46,488 nucleotides of DNA, taken from the NCBI GenBank assembly GCA_945865625.1, contig CAMBFD010000010.1, positions 1 through 46,488 of the forward strand, given 5' to 3'. This document shows positions 28,711-38,639 of this stretch, in pieces. Source of the stretch: Chitinophaga pinensis (lineage in GTDB: Bacteria; Bacteroidota; Bacteroidia; NS11-12g; UBA955). Each line of letters begins with the position of its first letter. Position 1 is the stretch's first letter. Both the position numbers and the translations under genes were made by a program. The notes beneath the pieces were generated by a model that was given only the letters and a program-made list of their open reading frames with translations, was not told the origin of the DNA and searched no databases.

Positions 28711-29508
28711 CTACCATTGACCAGCAAAAACAAATTCTGCAGGGCCAATTAACCAAATATTGTCAAATCCTTCAACTGTTTTTTCAAAAGAAATACTAAG
28801 GCTTCCTCCTTTGGTTAACATTTTGATTTCGTTATTGCCTTCTTGAATATAAATTCCCTCTAAATTGTCCTTCAAAATAACAGAAGCCAAAACAGCCGCT
28901 GTTACACCTGTTCCACAACTCAAGGTTTCGTCTTCTACACCCCTTTCATACGTGCGCATTTTTAAGTGGTTCTCACCTAAAATACTTGCTACATTTACAT
29001 TGATGCCTTCTTGAGTGTATGGTTCATGAAATCGAATGTTTTTAGCCCATTCAATTATGTTTAATTCATCAATGTTGTCAAATCTAAAAGAAACATAATG
29101 TGGAGACCCTGTATTGAGTTCAATTGTTCGATTGTCAATCATTTTCCAAGAGTTTACAGGGTTCATTTTTAATGAAACAGTATTGTCATTGACTTCTGCT
29201 TCATGCGCCCCATCTGGTGCCCAAAAATGCAGTTTTTTATGCTTAGAAATACCCAATTTATGCGCCCAAAATGCAATGCAACGGCCTCCATTGCCACACA
29301 TACTGCTTAAATTTCCATCGGAATTGTAATAAACCATTTCAAAGTCATATCCTTCCTTGTTTTGAAGAATCATCAGTCCATCAGCTCCTATGCCGAAATG
29401 TCTGTCGCACATTAATTTTACTGGGATATTTGAATAATCTTTATTTCTTCCGTCGATTAAAATAAAGTCGTTACCAGTGCCTTGAAATTTTACAAATGGA
29501 ATTGTCAT
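28711..29508 (-). CDS. dapF: Diaminopimelate epimerase
   Basis: VKFQGTGNDFILID, SSMCGNGGRCIAFWA, DETLSCGTGVTAAVLA. Confidence 0.96.
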   Translation of the reverse strand: MTIPFVKFQGTGNDFILIDGRNKDYSNIPVKLMCDRHFGIGADGLMILQNKEGYDFEMVYYNSDGNLSSMCGNGGRCIAFWAHKLGISKHKKLHFWAPDGAHEAEVNDNTVSLKMNPVNSWKMIDNRTIELNTGSPHYVSFRFDNIDELNIIEWAKNIRFHEPYTQEGINVNVASILGENHLKMRTYERGVEDETLSCGTGVTAAVLASVILKDNLEGIYIQEGNNEIKMLTKGGSLSISFEKTVEGFDNIWLIGPAEFVFAGQW

Positions 29509-30569
29509 TAATTTTGAATTGCCTTTATTAAAGCCTTATCTGTAATTGGTTTTGGTAGAATCAGTTTTGTATTATTTTGAGGGATCAAATAGATCATTTT
29601 TGTGCCTAATTCAAGGTAATATTTGTCGTTAATTAAATATATCAAAGGATTTTCACTGTCTAAATTCAATAATTTCAAAATGGCATTGCCATCTTTGTAA
29701 GCCACTTCCAACGTTGGTTTATCGGAAGTATTTTGTATGAAGTACAAAGAAAATTTCCGAATTTGAGTAGTCTTTTTAATTTCAGTATTGTGATTATTCG
29801 AAAGTGCTACAGTGTCTTGAGCTGGAGCAGATTTATCTCTAAATGAAGTTTCCTTTTTGCTTTTTAAGTCTACATTTCGACTCGTTTTTTCCATTGCGGC
29901 AGGCATTTTTCCTTCTTGGTCAGCGCGTTCTGTCATTGTATTCATCGCCAGTTTGATTGGAACCAAATTCGATTGATGAACAAAATTGTCTTCTTTATTG
30001 AGATTCAAATCTTTCCGGGAATCACCAAAATCCCATTGGTATGCCACGCCTGGAGCTTCAGGTGACATTGCTTCACCTTTTTCCGGAACATCAAGGTCGA
30101 TTGCATCATTTTCACTCATTGCTATAACATTTGATGTTGAGTCATAAACGGCAATGCTTGAATCAAATTGCAAAGAATTTGGCACGTAAGATGGCTTGTT
30201 TGTTTTGTATTTCTCTTTCTGTAAACTTGGTTCATTCAAAACAAGTACTTTTGATGCTTCCTGAATGCTTCCAGTTTTAATATATTGAATGATAAAGAAA
30301 TAGGAAACCAAAACCACAGTTACGGTAGCCACAGCGTAGAGCCATAAATTGGTTTGATTCTCTGAACCTTCGTCTTGAACTCTCGTTCTGATGTATTCCT
30401 TTAGTTCTTCATCTCCCTCAGATTGAATTCCCTCAATGATAAATTTCTTAAAATTAATATATGCTTGAATCTCAGGGAAAGAAACCATTTCCTTCTCAAA
30501 TTCAAATTTTTCGAACTCAGACATTTCATTGTCGATATACAGCTGTATGCGTGGATCTTCAATATTCAT
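29508..30569 (-). CDS. Putative membrane anti-sigma factor
   Basis: N-terminal IQLYIDNEMSEFEKFEFEKEMVSFPEIQAYI resembles anti-sigma N-termini; one TM (LWLYAVATVTVVLVSYFFIIQYI); directly downstream of an ECF sigma gene. Confidence 0.65.
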   Translation of the reverse strand: MNIEDPRIQLYIDNEMSEFEKFEFEKEMVSFPEIQAYINFKKFIIEGIQSEGDEELKEYIRTRVQDEGSENQTNLWLYAVATVTVVLVSYFFIIQYIKTGSIQEASKVLVLNEPSLQKEKYKTNKPSYVPNSLQFDSSIAVYDSTSNVIAMSENDAIDLDVPEKGEAMSPEAPGVAYQWDFGDSRKDLNLNKEDNFVHQSNLVPIKLAMNTMTERADQEGKMPAAMEKTSRNVDLKSKKETSFRDKSAPAQDTVALSNNHNTEIKKTTQIRKFSLYFIQNTSDKPTLEVAYKDGNAILKLLNLDSENPLIYLINDKYYLELGTKMIYLIPQNNTKLILPKPITDKALIKAIQN

Positions 30570-30572
30570 GAT

Positions 30573-31139
30573 TTATCTGAAAAAATCGGTGGAACTAAAT
30601 TGGGCTTTGACTTGTTTTTCTAACTCTTTCAAACATTGATGTTTTTTAGATTTTGCAACATCTGCATTTGAAAAATTATTTGCTTTCGCAATGGTTTGCA
30701 TGTCAAATCCGTCGTAATAAAACATGAGCAATACTTGACGGCATGTTTCGCCCATTTGATTGAGCATTTTTCTTACGATTGCAAGATCCATTTTTGAATC
30801 TGTGTCTTGCGAAGTTGAATGTAATTGAGGGTTTATGTTTTCTTGGGGGGATATACGTTTGTTTTTATCGACTTGTTTAAGCCATAGATTTTTCACAATG
30901 GCATAAATATAAGTTGAAGGCTTGGCTGTAAGTGTGAAATCAGGATTTTTTGCATTTTTCCAAAGCACAATCAATGCTTCTTGCAAAAGATCTTCGGCAT
31001 CTTCAGTTCTGCCATTTTGTTCACGTATATACTTTAATATCATAGCCTCGTTTTCTTTATATAGCTCTACCAACACATCTCTGTCACTTTGTTTTAAGCG
31101 ATACAGAATTAATTCAGTTGAATTGTTGGTTACTTGCAT
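30573..31139 (-). CDS. ECF-type RNA polymerase sigma factor
   Basis: ILKYIREQNGRTEDAEDLLQEALIVLWKNA (region 2), CRQVLLMFYYDGFDMQTIAKANNFSNADVAKSKKHQCLKEL (region 4). M at 31139 preferred over the ORF-track start 31205. Confidence 0.88.
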   Translation of the reverse strand: MQVTNNSTELILYRLKQSDRDVLVELYKENEAMILKYIREQNGRTEDAEDLLQEALIVLWKNAKNPDFTLTAKPSTYIYAIVKNLWLKQVDKNKRISPQENINPQLHSTSQDTDSKMDLAIVRKMLNQMGETCRQVLLMFYYDGFDMQTIAKANNFSNADVAKSKKHQCLKELEKQVKAQFSSTDFFR

Positions 31140-31256
31140 TTCACGGACTATGAATACCCTTTTGTCGAAAAAGGTAAATGAATTTCTATGCAAATTAAAG
31201 CACAATCACGATTTTTGCGTTGATATTGCAAACAAATTTTCAAAAAATATAAAAAT

Positions 31257-32765
31257 ATGAAACAGTATTTTCAAAAACACAAGATTTTAACATTCTTTTT
31301 AGCTGGATTACTCGGTGGTACAGTAAGTTTAATGGGCTTTTTAGTTGTTGCTAAAAGCAGAGGAGGGGCTTTTGATATCGACCAAAAGCAAAGTGCTTCC
31401 TCACAACTTGCTCGATATGCCAGTTTAAATACAATACCGGCCTTCGATTTTACCGGTGTTTCTGAAATTGCAAACCCTGCAGTTGTGCACATAAAAACCA
31501 CCATTCAAGGAAATACTGCTCCAGAAGGTGGACAAAGAGAAATGCCGGTTGATCCATTTGAATTCTTCCAAGGTCCAAATTTTCGTTTCGACAATCAGGG
31601 TCCCAAGCAAGCTTCTGGTTCAGGGGTCATTATTTCTGATGACGGTTACATTGTAACCAACAATCACGTTGTTGAAGGTGCAACCAAAATTGAAGTTGTT
31701 ATGAATGACAAACGCACTTATATGGCAGAATTGGTGGGTACAGACAAGAATACTGATTTGGCGTTGTTAAGAGTGGCAGAAGGCAATTTGTCTTTTTTGA
31801 AACTTGGAAATAGCGATGATGTAAAAGTGGGGCAGTGGGTTGTTGCTGTGGGAAATCCTTTCAATCTAACAAGTACAGTAACCCTCGGTATTGTAAGTGC
31901 GATGGGTAGAAATATTGATTTATTGCGTTCTAAGGGGAATAAATATGCAATAGAGAATTTCATTCAAACCGATGCTGCAATCAATCCTGGCAACTCTGGG
32001 GGGGCCTTAGTGAATGTTGCAGGAGAATTGGTGGGAATTAATACTGCCATTGCGTCTGAAACCGGGTCTTACGCGGGTTATGGGTTTGCCATACCTGTGA
32101 ACTTAATGAAAAAAGTAGTGAACGATTTAATGAAATATGGAAAAGTTCAACGCGCATTGTTGGGAGTTTCTATTCAAGAAATCAATCAAAACTTAATGGA
32201 TGAAAAGAATTTGAAAGACCTTAAAGGTGTTTACGTTGCCGAAGTACTGGAAAAAGGTGCAGCCGAGAAAGCGGGTATTGAAAAAGGGGATGTCATTCTT
32301 AAAATTGATGGGGATGAAGTGAACAGTTCAAGTCGACTTCAAGAAAAAGTTGGCAAATACAAACCTGGTGACGTAATTAAAATTACTTTAAGAAGAGGTA
32401 ATTCTGAAAAAGAACTTCAAGCAACATTGCTCGGAGAGAATGGTACCGCTAAAATTGAACCTGCTGCTAAAACTTCTAGTTCAGAATTTTTGGGTATGAA
32501 ATTAGACAATACCTCTCGCGAAGAAAGAACAAAACTTGATATTAAAACTGGAGTAAAAGTATCCTCTATTGGTTCTGGAGCATTTAAAAATGCAGGAGTT
32601 CCTGAAGGATTTGTCATTACGATGATCAACAATGAACCAGTTTACTCTGCACAAGGTGCGGTTTCTGTGTTAAAAACAATGAAAGGGAGCATTGTGATAG
32701 AAGGTAAAACTGCCTCTGGCCAAGAGAAAATAATTGCCGTGAAACTTCCAAAAGATAAACAGTAA
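31257..32765 (+). CDS. Do-family periplasmic serine protease (HtrA/DegP-like)
   Basis: Catalytic triad regions VTNNHVVEGA, DLALLRV, AAINPGNSGGALVN; two PDZ-like segments. Confidence 0.95.
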   Translation: MKQYFQKHKILTFFLAGLLGGTVSLMGFLVVAKSRGGAFDIDQKQSASSQLARYASLNTIPAFDFTGVSEIANPAVVHIKTTIQGNTAPEGGQREMPVDPFEFFQGPNFRFDNQGPKQASGSGVIISDDGYIVTNNHVVEGATKIEVVMNDKRTYMAELVGTDKNTDLALLRVAEGNLSFLKLGNSDDVKVGQWVVAVGNPFNLTSTVTLGIVSAMGRNIDLLRSKGNKYAIENFIQTDAAINPGNSGGALVNVAGELVGINTAIASETGSYAGYGFAIPVNLMKKVVNDLMKYGKVQRALLGVSIQEINQNLMDEKNLKDLKGVYVAEVLEKGAAEKAGIEKGDVILKIDGDEVNSSSRLQEKVGKYKPGDVIKITLRRGNSEKELQATLLGENGTAKIEPAAKTSSSEFLGMKLDNTSREERTKLDIKTGVKVSSIGSGAFKNAGVPEGFVITMINNEPVYSAQGAVSVLKTMKGSIVIEGKTASGQEKIIAVKLPKDKQ

Positions 32766-32778
32766 TCTTTTGCATTAA

Positions 32779-32820
32779 TTAAAAACAAAAAGGTGAGCAT
32801 GCTCACCTTTTTGTTTTTAA
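32779..32820. terminator. Bidirectional terminator (perfect palindrome) between htrA-like gene and dnaB
   Basis: TTAAAAACAAAAAGGTGAGCATGCTCACCTTTTTGTTTTTAA. Confidence 0.85.
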
Positions 32821-32837
32821 TACTTTTCTTATTTTGA

Positions 32838-34493
32838 TTAATCTTCTTTAATATTTGGGTTGAAACCAGCCCCCCAATTTGGATTGCTCTTCCCACCTTC
32901 AAATGGAGAAACGGGGTTGTCGTTGTAAAATGCATTGTCATCGTTTAACTTAGAAGGCATGGTTGCTGTATATGTTGAAGGCGCACCACCTCCACCTCCA
33001 TATTCAGATTTGGTATTCATTGCTGAACGTTCATAAGGCGATAAATCTACGAATTTAGAATATTCCCCCACGAATTTTGTAAACGCTGAACCTACAGACC
33101 CATGTCTATTTTTTGCAATAATGACCTCTGTTAAACCTTTGATCCCGTGATCATTGTGTTGTGATTCATGACCGCCATGACCTTTATGTCCGCCGCCACC
33201 TTCATTTGAATCCATTCCCATACTCGCATAATATTCTTCACGATATAAAAACATAACCATATCTGCATCTTGTTCAATTGATCCAGATTCACGAAGATCG
33301 GAAAGTTGAGGGCGTTTATTTGCGCGTTTTTCTACTTCACGACTTAATTGAGCCAAAGCAATTACGGGTACACTTAATTCTTTTGCAAGTCCTTTCAAAG
33401 AGCGAGAGATAAATGCAATTTCTTGTTCGCGATTTCCGCCAACACCTTTGGCTTCATGACGTAACAGCTGTAAGTAATCGACAACCACTAAATCAAGTCC
33501 TTGTTGAGAATGCACCCTTCTGCATTTTGCATTTAAATCGAAAATGCTCAATTGTGGTGTATCGTCAATGAAAATTTTAGCAGCGCCCAAAGCCACTGTT
33601 TTTTGGTGCAAGCGCTCCCATTCTTCCGGTGTTAAATCACTCTTTTTGATTTTATCACCAGGGACTTCCGATTCGCCGCTAATTAAACGATTTACCAGCT
33701 GAATATCGGCCATTTCGAGAGAGAACATCATGACACTTTTTTTATGGTCCACGGCAGCATTGCGAACTAAGCTCAATGCAAAGGCTGTTTTACCCATTGC
33801 AGGACGAGCGGCTAGAATCACCAAATCGGAAGGTTGCCAACCACCATTGATTCTATCGATATCCGAAAACCCTGAAGCCACACCCGTTATACCGTCATTT
33901 TCAGACGACATACGATTTTCTATTTCTTTGAGTGAATTATTAATTAAAACGCTAATTTCTTGGAAGTTGCGTTTTAATCCTGCATTTTTAATTTCATATA
34001 ATTTTGCTTCCGATTGATCGAGAAGTTCAAATGCGTCTTTTGAATCGTCATAAGCGTCGTATGCCACTTCCCCTGCAACAGAAATGAGTTCACGTTGGAT
34101 GAATTTTTGAGTTAAAATTCTGGCGTGGAATTCAATATTTGCGGCGCTAGAAACGCGGTTAGTCAGTTGGGCAAGATAGAACGGGCCGCCAACAAATTCT
34201 AGTTTACCTTGGTTTTTAAGGGCATTGGATACAGTAAGCAGGTCAATAGCAGAATCAGCCGACAAGTACATATCGCGAATAACTTTAAAAATCTCTTGAT
34301 TTTGGGGCTGGTAAAAGTGTTTTTCACTTAAAATATCAATCACTTGATGCACTTTTTCTCTTTCCAACATCATGGCACCAAGAACGGCTTCTTCAAGTTC
34401 TTTTGAATTTGGCGGTACGCGCCCTAATACATCACCAAATAGTTCATTCACAACTTTTGATTTACGCTTTTTGTCTTGGGTTGTATTTTCCAT
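32838..34493 (-). CDS. dnaB: Replicative DNA helicase DnaB (no intein seen)
   Basis: PPNSKELEEAVLGAMMLE, LVILAARPAMGKTAFALSL, VVVDYLQLL, DLRESGSIEQDADMVMFLYREEYY. Confidence 0.97.
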   Translation of the reverse strand: MENTTQDKKRKSKVVNELFGDVLGRVPPNSKELEEAVLGAMMLEREKVHQVIDILSEKHFYQPQNQEIFKVIRDMYLSADSAIDLLTVSNALKNQGKLEFVGGPFYLAQLTNRVSSAANIEFHARILTQKFIQRELISVAGEVAYDAYDDSKDAFELLDQSEAKLYEIKNAGLKRNFQEISVLINNSLKEIENRMSSENDGITGVASGFSDIDRINGGWQPSDLVILAARPAMGKTAFALSLVRNAAVDHKKSVMMFSLEMADIQLVNRLISGESEVPGDKIKKSDLTPEEWERLHQKTVALGAAKIFIDDTPQLSIFDLNAKCRRVHSQQGLDLVVVDYLQLLRHEAKGVGGNREQEIAFISRSLKGLAKELSVPVIALAQLSREVEKRANKRPQLSDLRESGSIEQDADMVMFLYREEYYASMGMDSNEGGGGHKGHGGHESQHNDHGIKGLTEVIIAKNRHGSVGSAFTKFVGEYSKFVDLSPYERSAMNTKSEYGGGGGAPSTYTATMPSKLNDDNAFYNDNPVSPFEGGKSNPNWGAGFNPNIKED

Positions 34494-34745
34494 GGACTTT
34501 CAAAAATAGAAAAAAAAGTAGTATTTTGGTTCTATTGGGCATGAAAATAATTGTTCACATTTAAAAGTGCGGAAAAGGTGAATAACTGACAAATGTGGTT
34601 TGTATTGGTCACTTTGTCAGAACTTTACAAGTTTCAGAAAATTGGTATAGATTGTGTTTATTCCAACAAAACATACACTATACAAGATTGTTTGTTTGTA
34701 GTCATTTTTTAAGTAGAAATACATTTTATATTTGAGAATCATTTT

Positions 34746-37283
34746 ATGGAAGCAAAATTTTCACCAAGGGTTAAAGAAGTTATCCAATTCAGTAGAGAAG
34801 AGGCCATTCGATTAGGTCATGATTATATTGGTTGCGAACATTTACTTCTAGGCATTATTAGAGAGGGCGAGGGCAAGGCCATTCAAACCATTAAAATGCT
34901 TGATATCGATTCGCTGCGATTGAAAAAAAGCATTGAAGATGCCATCCGTGGTACAGCATCAAAAACAACCAATTTAGGCAATATTCCGCTTACTAAACAA
35001 GCCGAAAAAGCATTGAAAATTACCTATTTAGAGGCTAAGATTTTCAAAACGGATTTAATAGGAACTGAACATTTGTTGCTCTCAATTTTGAGGGATGAAG
35101 ACAACGTAGCCTCCAAAGTTTTAAATCAATTTGGTGTCACCTACGATGTATTTAAAGCTTCATTGGAAGAAGGGGTTGATCATTTTAAAAGTGAATTGCC
35201 AAGCGAGGAAGGAGAAACTCCCGAAGACTATTATCGCGAAGATCAAAAAGCCCAACAAATTGCGAAATCTAAAGTTAAGTCTAAAACGCCAGTTCTGGAT
35301 AATTTTGGTAGAGATTTAACGAAAGCTGCTGAAGACGGGACATTGGATCCTATTGTTGGTCGTGAAAAAGAAATTGAAAGAGTCAGTCAAATTCTATCAA
35401 GAAGGAAAAAGAATAATCCCGTTTTAATTGGTGAACCTGGGGTTGGTAAAACAGCCATCGCAGAAGGTTTGGCTCTTCGAATTATTCAAAGAAAAGTAAG
35501 TCGTGTTCTTTTCAATAAACGTGTTGTGAGTTTAGATCTTGCGAGCATGGTTGCAGGTACAAAATACCGTGGTCAGTTTGAAGAAAGAATGAAGGCACTA
35601 ATGATGGAACTAGAAAAAGCCGAAGATGTAATCCTATTTATTGATGAAATTCATACCATTGTTGGTGCAGGTGGAGCATCAGGATCTTTAGATGCTTCCA
35701 ATATGTTTAAGCCTGCTTTGGCACGCGGTGAAATTCAATGTGTTGGCGCAACTACCCTCGATGAATATCGTCAATATATTGAAAAAGATGGTGCGCTTGA
35801 ACGTCGTTTTCAAATGGTTTTAATCGAGCCAGCTTCCCCGGCAGAAACAGTCGAAATTCTTCATAATATCAAAGATAAATATGAAGAGCATCACGGTGTT
35901 GTTTATACACCTGAGGCAATTAAAGCTTGCGTAGACTTAAGTGTAAGGTATATGAGCGATAGGCATTTACCAGATAAAGCCATCGATATTTTAGATGAAT
36001 CTGGTGCAAGAGTTCACATATCCAACATTCATGTTCCATTAGAGATTTTAGATTTAGAAACTAAAATAGAAGATATAAAACTCGAAAAAAATAAGGTTGT
36101 TAAAAGTCAAAATTTTGAGGAAGCTGCCAAATTAAGAGATAATGAAAAGAAACTACTTGAAGATCTTGAAATAGCTAAAGCCCAATGGGAAAATCAAAGT
36201 CGTGAGAATAAATACTCAGTGACCGAAGACGATATTGCTGCCGTAATTAGCATGATCACTGGAATTCCAGTGAAACGGATGGCAGAAGATGAAAGTAAGC
36301 GTTTGTTGAAAATGTCAGAAACGCTCCAAAATAGAGTGATTGGTCAAGAGAAAGCAGTTTCTAAATTGGCTAAAACCATCCAAAGAACCCGTGCTGGATT
36401 TAAGGAGCCAAATAGGCCAATAGGATCCTTCATTTTCCTAGGACCTACAGGTGTAGGTAAAACCGAGCTAGCAAAAGCATTGTCGGAATTCCTATTCGAC
36501 TCAGACGATGCCTTAATTCGCATTGATATGAGCGAATTTATGGAGAAGTTTGCGGTGAGTCGCTTGGTTGGAGCTCCTCCAGGTTATGTAGGCTATGAAG
36601 AAGGCGGTATGCTAACCGAAAAAGTTCGCAGAAAACCTTATAGTGTCATTTTATTTGATGAAGTTGAAAAAGCCCATCCTGATGTGTTTAATTTATTGCT
36701 GCAAGCACTTGATGAGGGACAAATGACCGATTCTGCTGGTAGAAAGATTGATTTTAGAAATACCGTAATTATTATGACTTCTAATATTGGTTCACGACAA
36801 TTGAAAGAGTTTGGAACTGGGGTTGGTTTTGGTACAAATACAAAAGAAGTGAATCGCGAAAAGGATTCTAAACAAGTCATTGAAGCTCAATTGAAGAAAT
36901 TCTTCTCTCCTGAGTTTTTAAATAGAATTGATGATGTAATTGTGTTTAATTCTCTTGATAAAGAAAATATCATCAAAATTCTTGAAGTGAGGATGTTGAA
37001 AATGCTTCGTCGTATTGAAGAAATTGGTTATCAAATTACACTGACTGATTCTGCTAAAGAATTTCTAGCCGAAAAAGGTTTTGATCCAGAATTCGGGGCA
37101 AGACCTTTACAAAGAGCTTTGCAAAAGTATCTTGAAGAGCCGTTGGCTGAAAAAGTACTACAAGGTCTTCTTAAAGAAGGCGAGGAGTTAAAAGTTGATT
37201 ATACGTCAGGAAATGAAGAGTTAACAATTGGCGCGGCCAAGGCAATTAAAGCACCGAAAACCAAAAAAGAAATTAAGGAATAA
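34746..37283 (+). CDS. clpC: ClpC-type AAA+ chaperone ATPase
   Basis: Clp N domain ([23 protein letters not shown]), [18 protein letters not shown]-like segment [29 protein letters not shown]. Confidence 0.95.
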   Translation: MEAKFSPRVKEVIQFSREEAIRLGHDYIGCEHLLLGIIREGEGKAIQTIKMLDIDSLRLKKSIEDAIRGTASKTTNLGNIPLTKQAEKALKITYLEAKIFKTDLIGTEHLLLSILRDEDNVASKVLNQFGVTYDVFKASLEEGVDHFKSELPSEEGETPEDYYREDQKAQQIAKSKVKSKTPVLDNFGRDLTKAAEDGTLDPIVGREKEIERVSQILSRRKKNNPVLIGEPGVGKTAIAEGLALRIIQRKVSRVLFNKRVVSLDLASMVAGTKYRGQFEERMKALMMELEKAEDVILFIDEIHTIVGAGGASGSLDASNMFKPALARGEIQCVGATTLDEYRQYIEKDGALERRFQMVLIEPASPAETVEILHNIKDKYEEHHGVVYTPEAIKACVDLSVRYMSDRHLPDKAIDILDESGARVHISNIHVPLEILDLETKIEDIKLEKNKVVKSQNFEEAAKLRDNEKKLLEDLEIAKAQWENQSRENKYSVTEDDIAAVISMITGIPVKRMAEDESKRLLKMSETLQNRVIGQEKAVSKLAKTIQRTRAGFKEPNRPIGSFIFLGPTGVGKTELAKALSEFLFDSDDALIRIDMSEFMEKFAVSRLVGAPPGYVGYEEGGMLTEKVRRKPYSVILFDEVEKAHPDVFNLLLQALDEGQMTDSAGRKIDFRNTVIIMTSNIGSRQLKEFGTGVGFGTNTKEVNREKDSKQVIEAQLKKFFSPEFLNRIDDVIVFNSLDKENIIKILEVRMLKMLRRIEEIGYQITLTDSAKEFLAEKGFDPEFGARPLQRALQKYLEEPLAEKVLQGLLKEGEELKVDYTSGNEELTIGAAKAIKAPKTKKEIKE

Positions 37284-37815
37284 TTCTTTTTATTCCGACA
37301 AAGCGACTTTTATAATAGGGGGCATTTAGTTGATCATATCGAATGCCTCCTCTGTTCGCAGAATGAATGAAATATATGTCGCCATTACTAATCTCAGTAA
37401 TGATACCAACATGGCCAATTCTACGGCTGCTTTTTCTGCCACCTTTAAAACAAATAACATCCCCTGGCCTGCAGTCTTCAACGCTAACAGCGAAGCCATA
37501 TTTATTATATTCAAAAGAACTGGCAGGCGTTTTAATGCCGAGTGTAGATGAATAGCAATGCCTTACAAAACCACTACAATCAAACCCTCCAGGAGATTTG
37601 CCTCCAGAGCGATAAGGTGTAGCCAGGTGTTTACGAGCTTCAACCAGTAAAAAATTGACTTCAGCAACACCTTCAAAACTAGGCCCAACACTTGGTTCTG
37701 GAAAAAATTCCAATTCTCCTTCAATTACGCTATCTAGTTCTTCGGTTTGTGCCTTTAAACACGTAAATCCAAAAATGAAAATAAAACCAATTAGCAATGG
37801 TTTTAATTGACCCAT
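37273..37815 (-). CDS. NlpC/P60 (C40) family cell-wall hydrolase
   Basis: GGKSPGGFDCSGFVRHCY and RRIGHVGIITEISNGDIYFIHSA catalytic Cys/His regions; N-terminal signal. Confidence 0.9.
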   Translation of the reverse strand: MGQLKPLLIGFIFIFGFTCLKAQTEELDSVIEGELEFFPEPSVGPSFEGVAEVNFLLVEARKHLATPYRSGGKSPGGFDCSGFVRHCYSSTLGIKTPASSFEYNKYGFAVSVEDCRPGDVICFKGGRKSSRRIGHVGIITEISNGDIYFIHSANRGGIRYDQLNAPYYKSRFVGIKRIIP

Positions 37816-38591
37816 TTTTGAAATTCTTGGTACCGTTCAATAAATGTTTTTCCTGGTTTTCCGCCCAACTCTTGCCACTTCTTTTTTAAGTTGGTAATGC
37901 GGTTGTCGGGATTGGGGTGCGTGCTTAGAAACTCAGGAATTCCTGGTCCTTTACCTTGCCTTTCGATTTTTTCAAAAAAGCCAGCGGCTCCAGCTGGATT
38001 GTATGAAGTATGATACAACCATTCAACGCTGCAATTGTCGGCTTCTGTTTCAGCATCTCGGCCATAATTTAATTCTACAACCCCAGTTGCAATTCTAGCC
38101 AATTGACCTTTCCCCTGACCAAATACCAAGTTCATTAAAATTTCAGCTCCTAAACTTCTTGTTAAGGCATCGGTGCTATGCCTTTTTTCAGCATGTGCAA
38201 TTTCATGTCCCATAACCCCAGCCAATTGGTCTTCGCTTTCTAGATATTTAATTAATCCCGTGTAAACATAAATGTAACCACCGGGTGTACAAAACGCATT
38301 CTGTGTGGTATCGTCTTTAATGATTCTAATTCTCCATTCAAAATCCTTCGCATGCGTAAGACTATTGTTGAATAAAATACTGTCTCTAATGCCATTTAAG
38401 TACTGATATGCTTTAGCGTATTTAATTGGGTCTAGAATGATTGCTTGATTGGTGGAATCAATATTTTGAGCAACTTGTTGTCCAAGTTCTGCATCTTTAG
38501 AAACTGGAAAAATATTCAAATCTTTAGACCAATTTCCACAACCAATAAAAGTGAAAATCAACGCAATTGATGTAAAGACTCTTAATTTCAT
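37803..38591 (-). CDS. M48-family metalloprotease lipoprotein
   Basis: LIFTFIGCG lipobox; VMGHEIAHAEKRHS (HExxH); EADNCSVEWLY. Confidence 0.9.
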   Translation of the reverse strand: MKLRVFTSIALIFTFIGCGNWSKDLNIFPVSKDAELGQQVAQNIDSTNQAIILDPIKYAKAYQYLNGIRDSILFNNSLTHAKDFEWRIRIIKDDTTQNAFCTPGGYIYVYTGLIKYLESEDQLAGVMGHEIAHAEKRHSTDALTRSLGAEILMNLVFGQGKGQLARIATGVVELNYGRDAETEADNCSVEWLYHTSYNPAGAAGFFEKIERQGKGPGIPEFLSTHPNPDNRITNLKKKWQELGGKPGKTFIERYQEFQKWVN

Positions 38592-38639
38592 TGCCTAATT
38601 TTGAGCAAAAATCGTGCCGATTTTGGTGCTTGGCTGAAT

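Noticed and set aside
32838-34493. Possible intein in DnaB
   Set aside because: The helicase motifs are contiguous and the length (551 aa) is normal apart from the short His-rich loop.
34501-34745. Possible CIRCE or regulatory RNA in the dnaB-clpC intergenic region
   Set aside because: No TTAGCACTC-N9-GAGTGCTAA repeat or stable conserved structure could be seen by eye.
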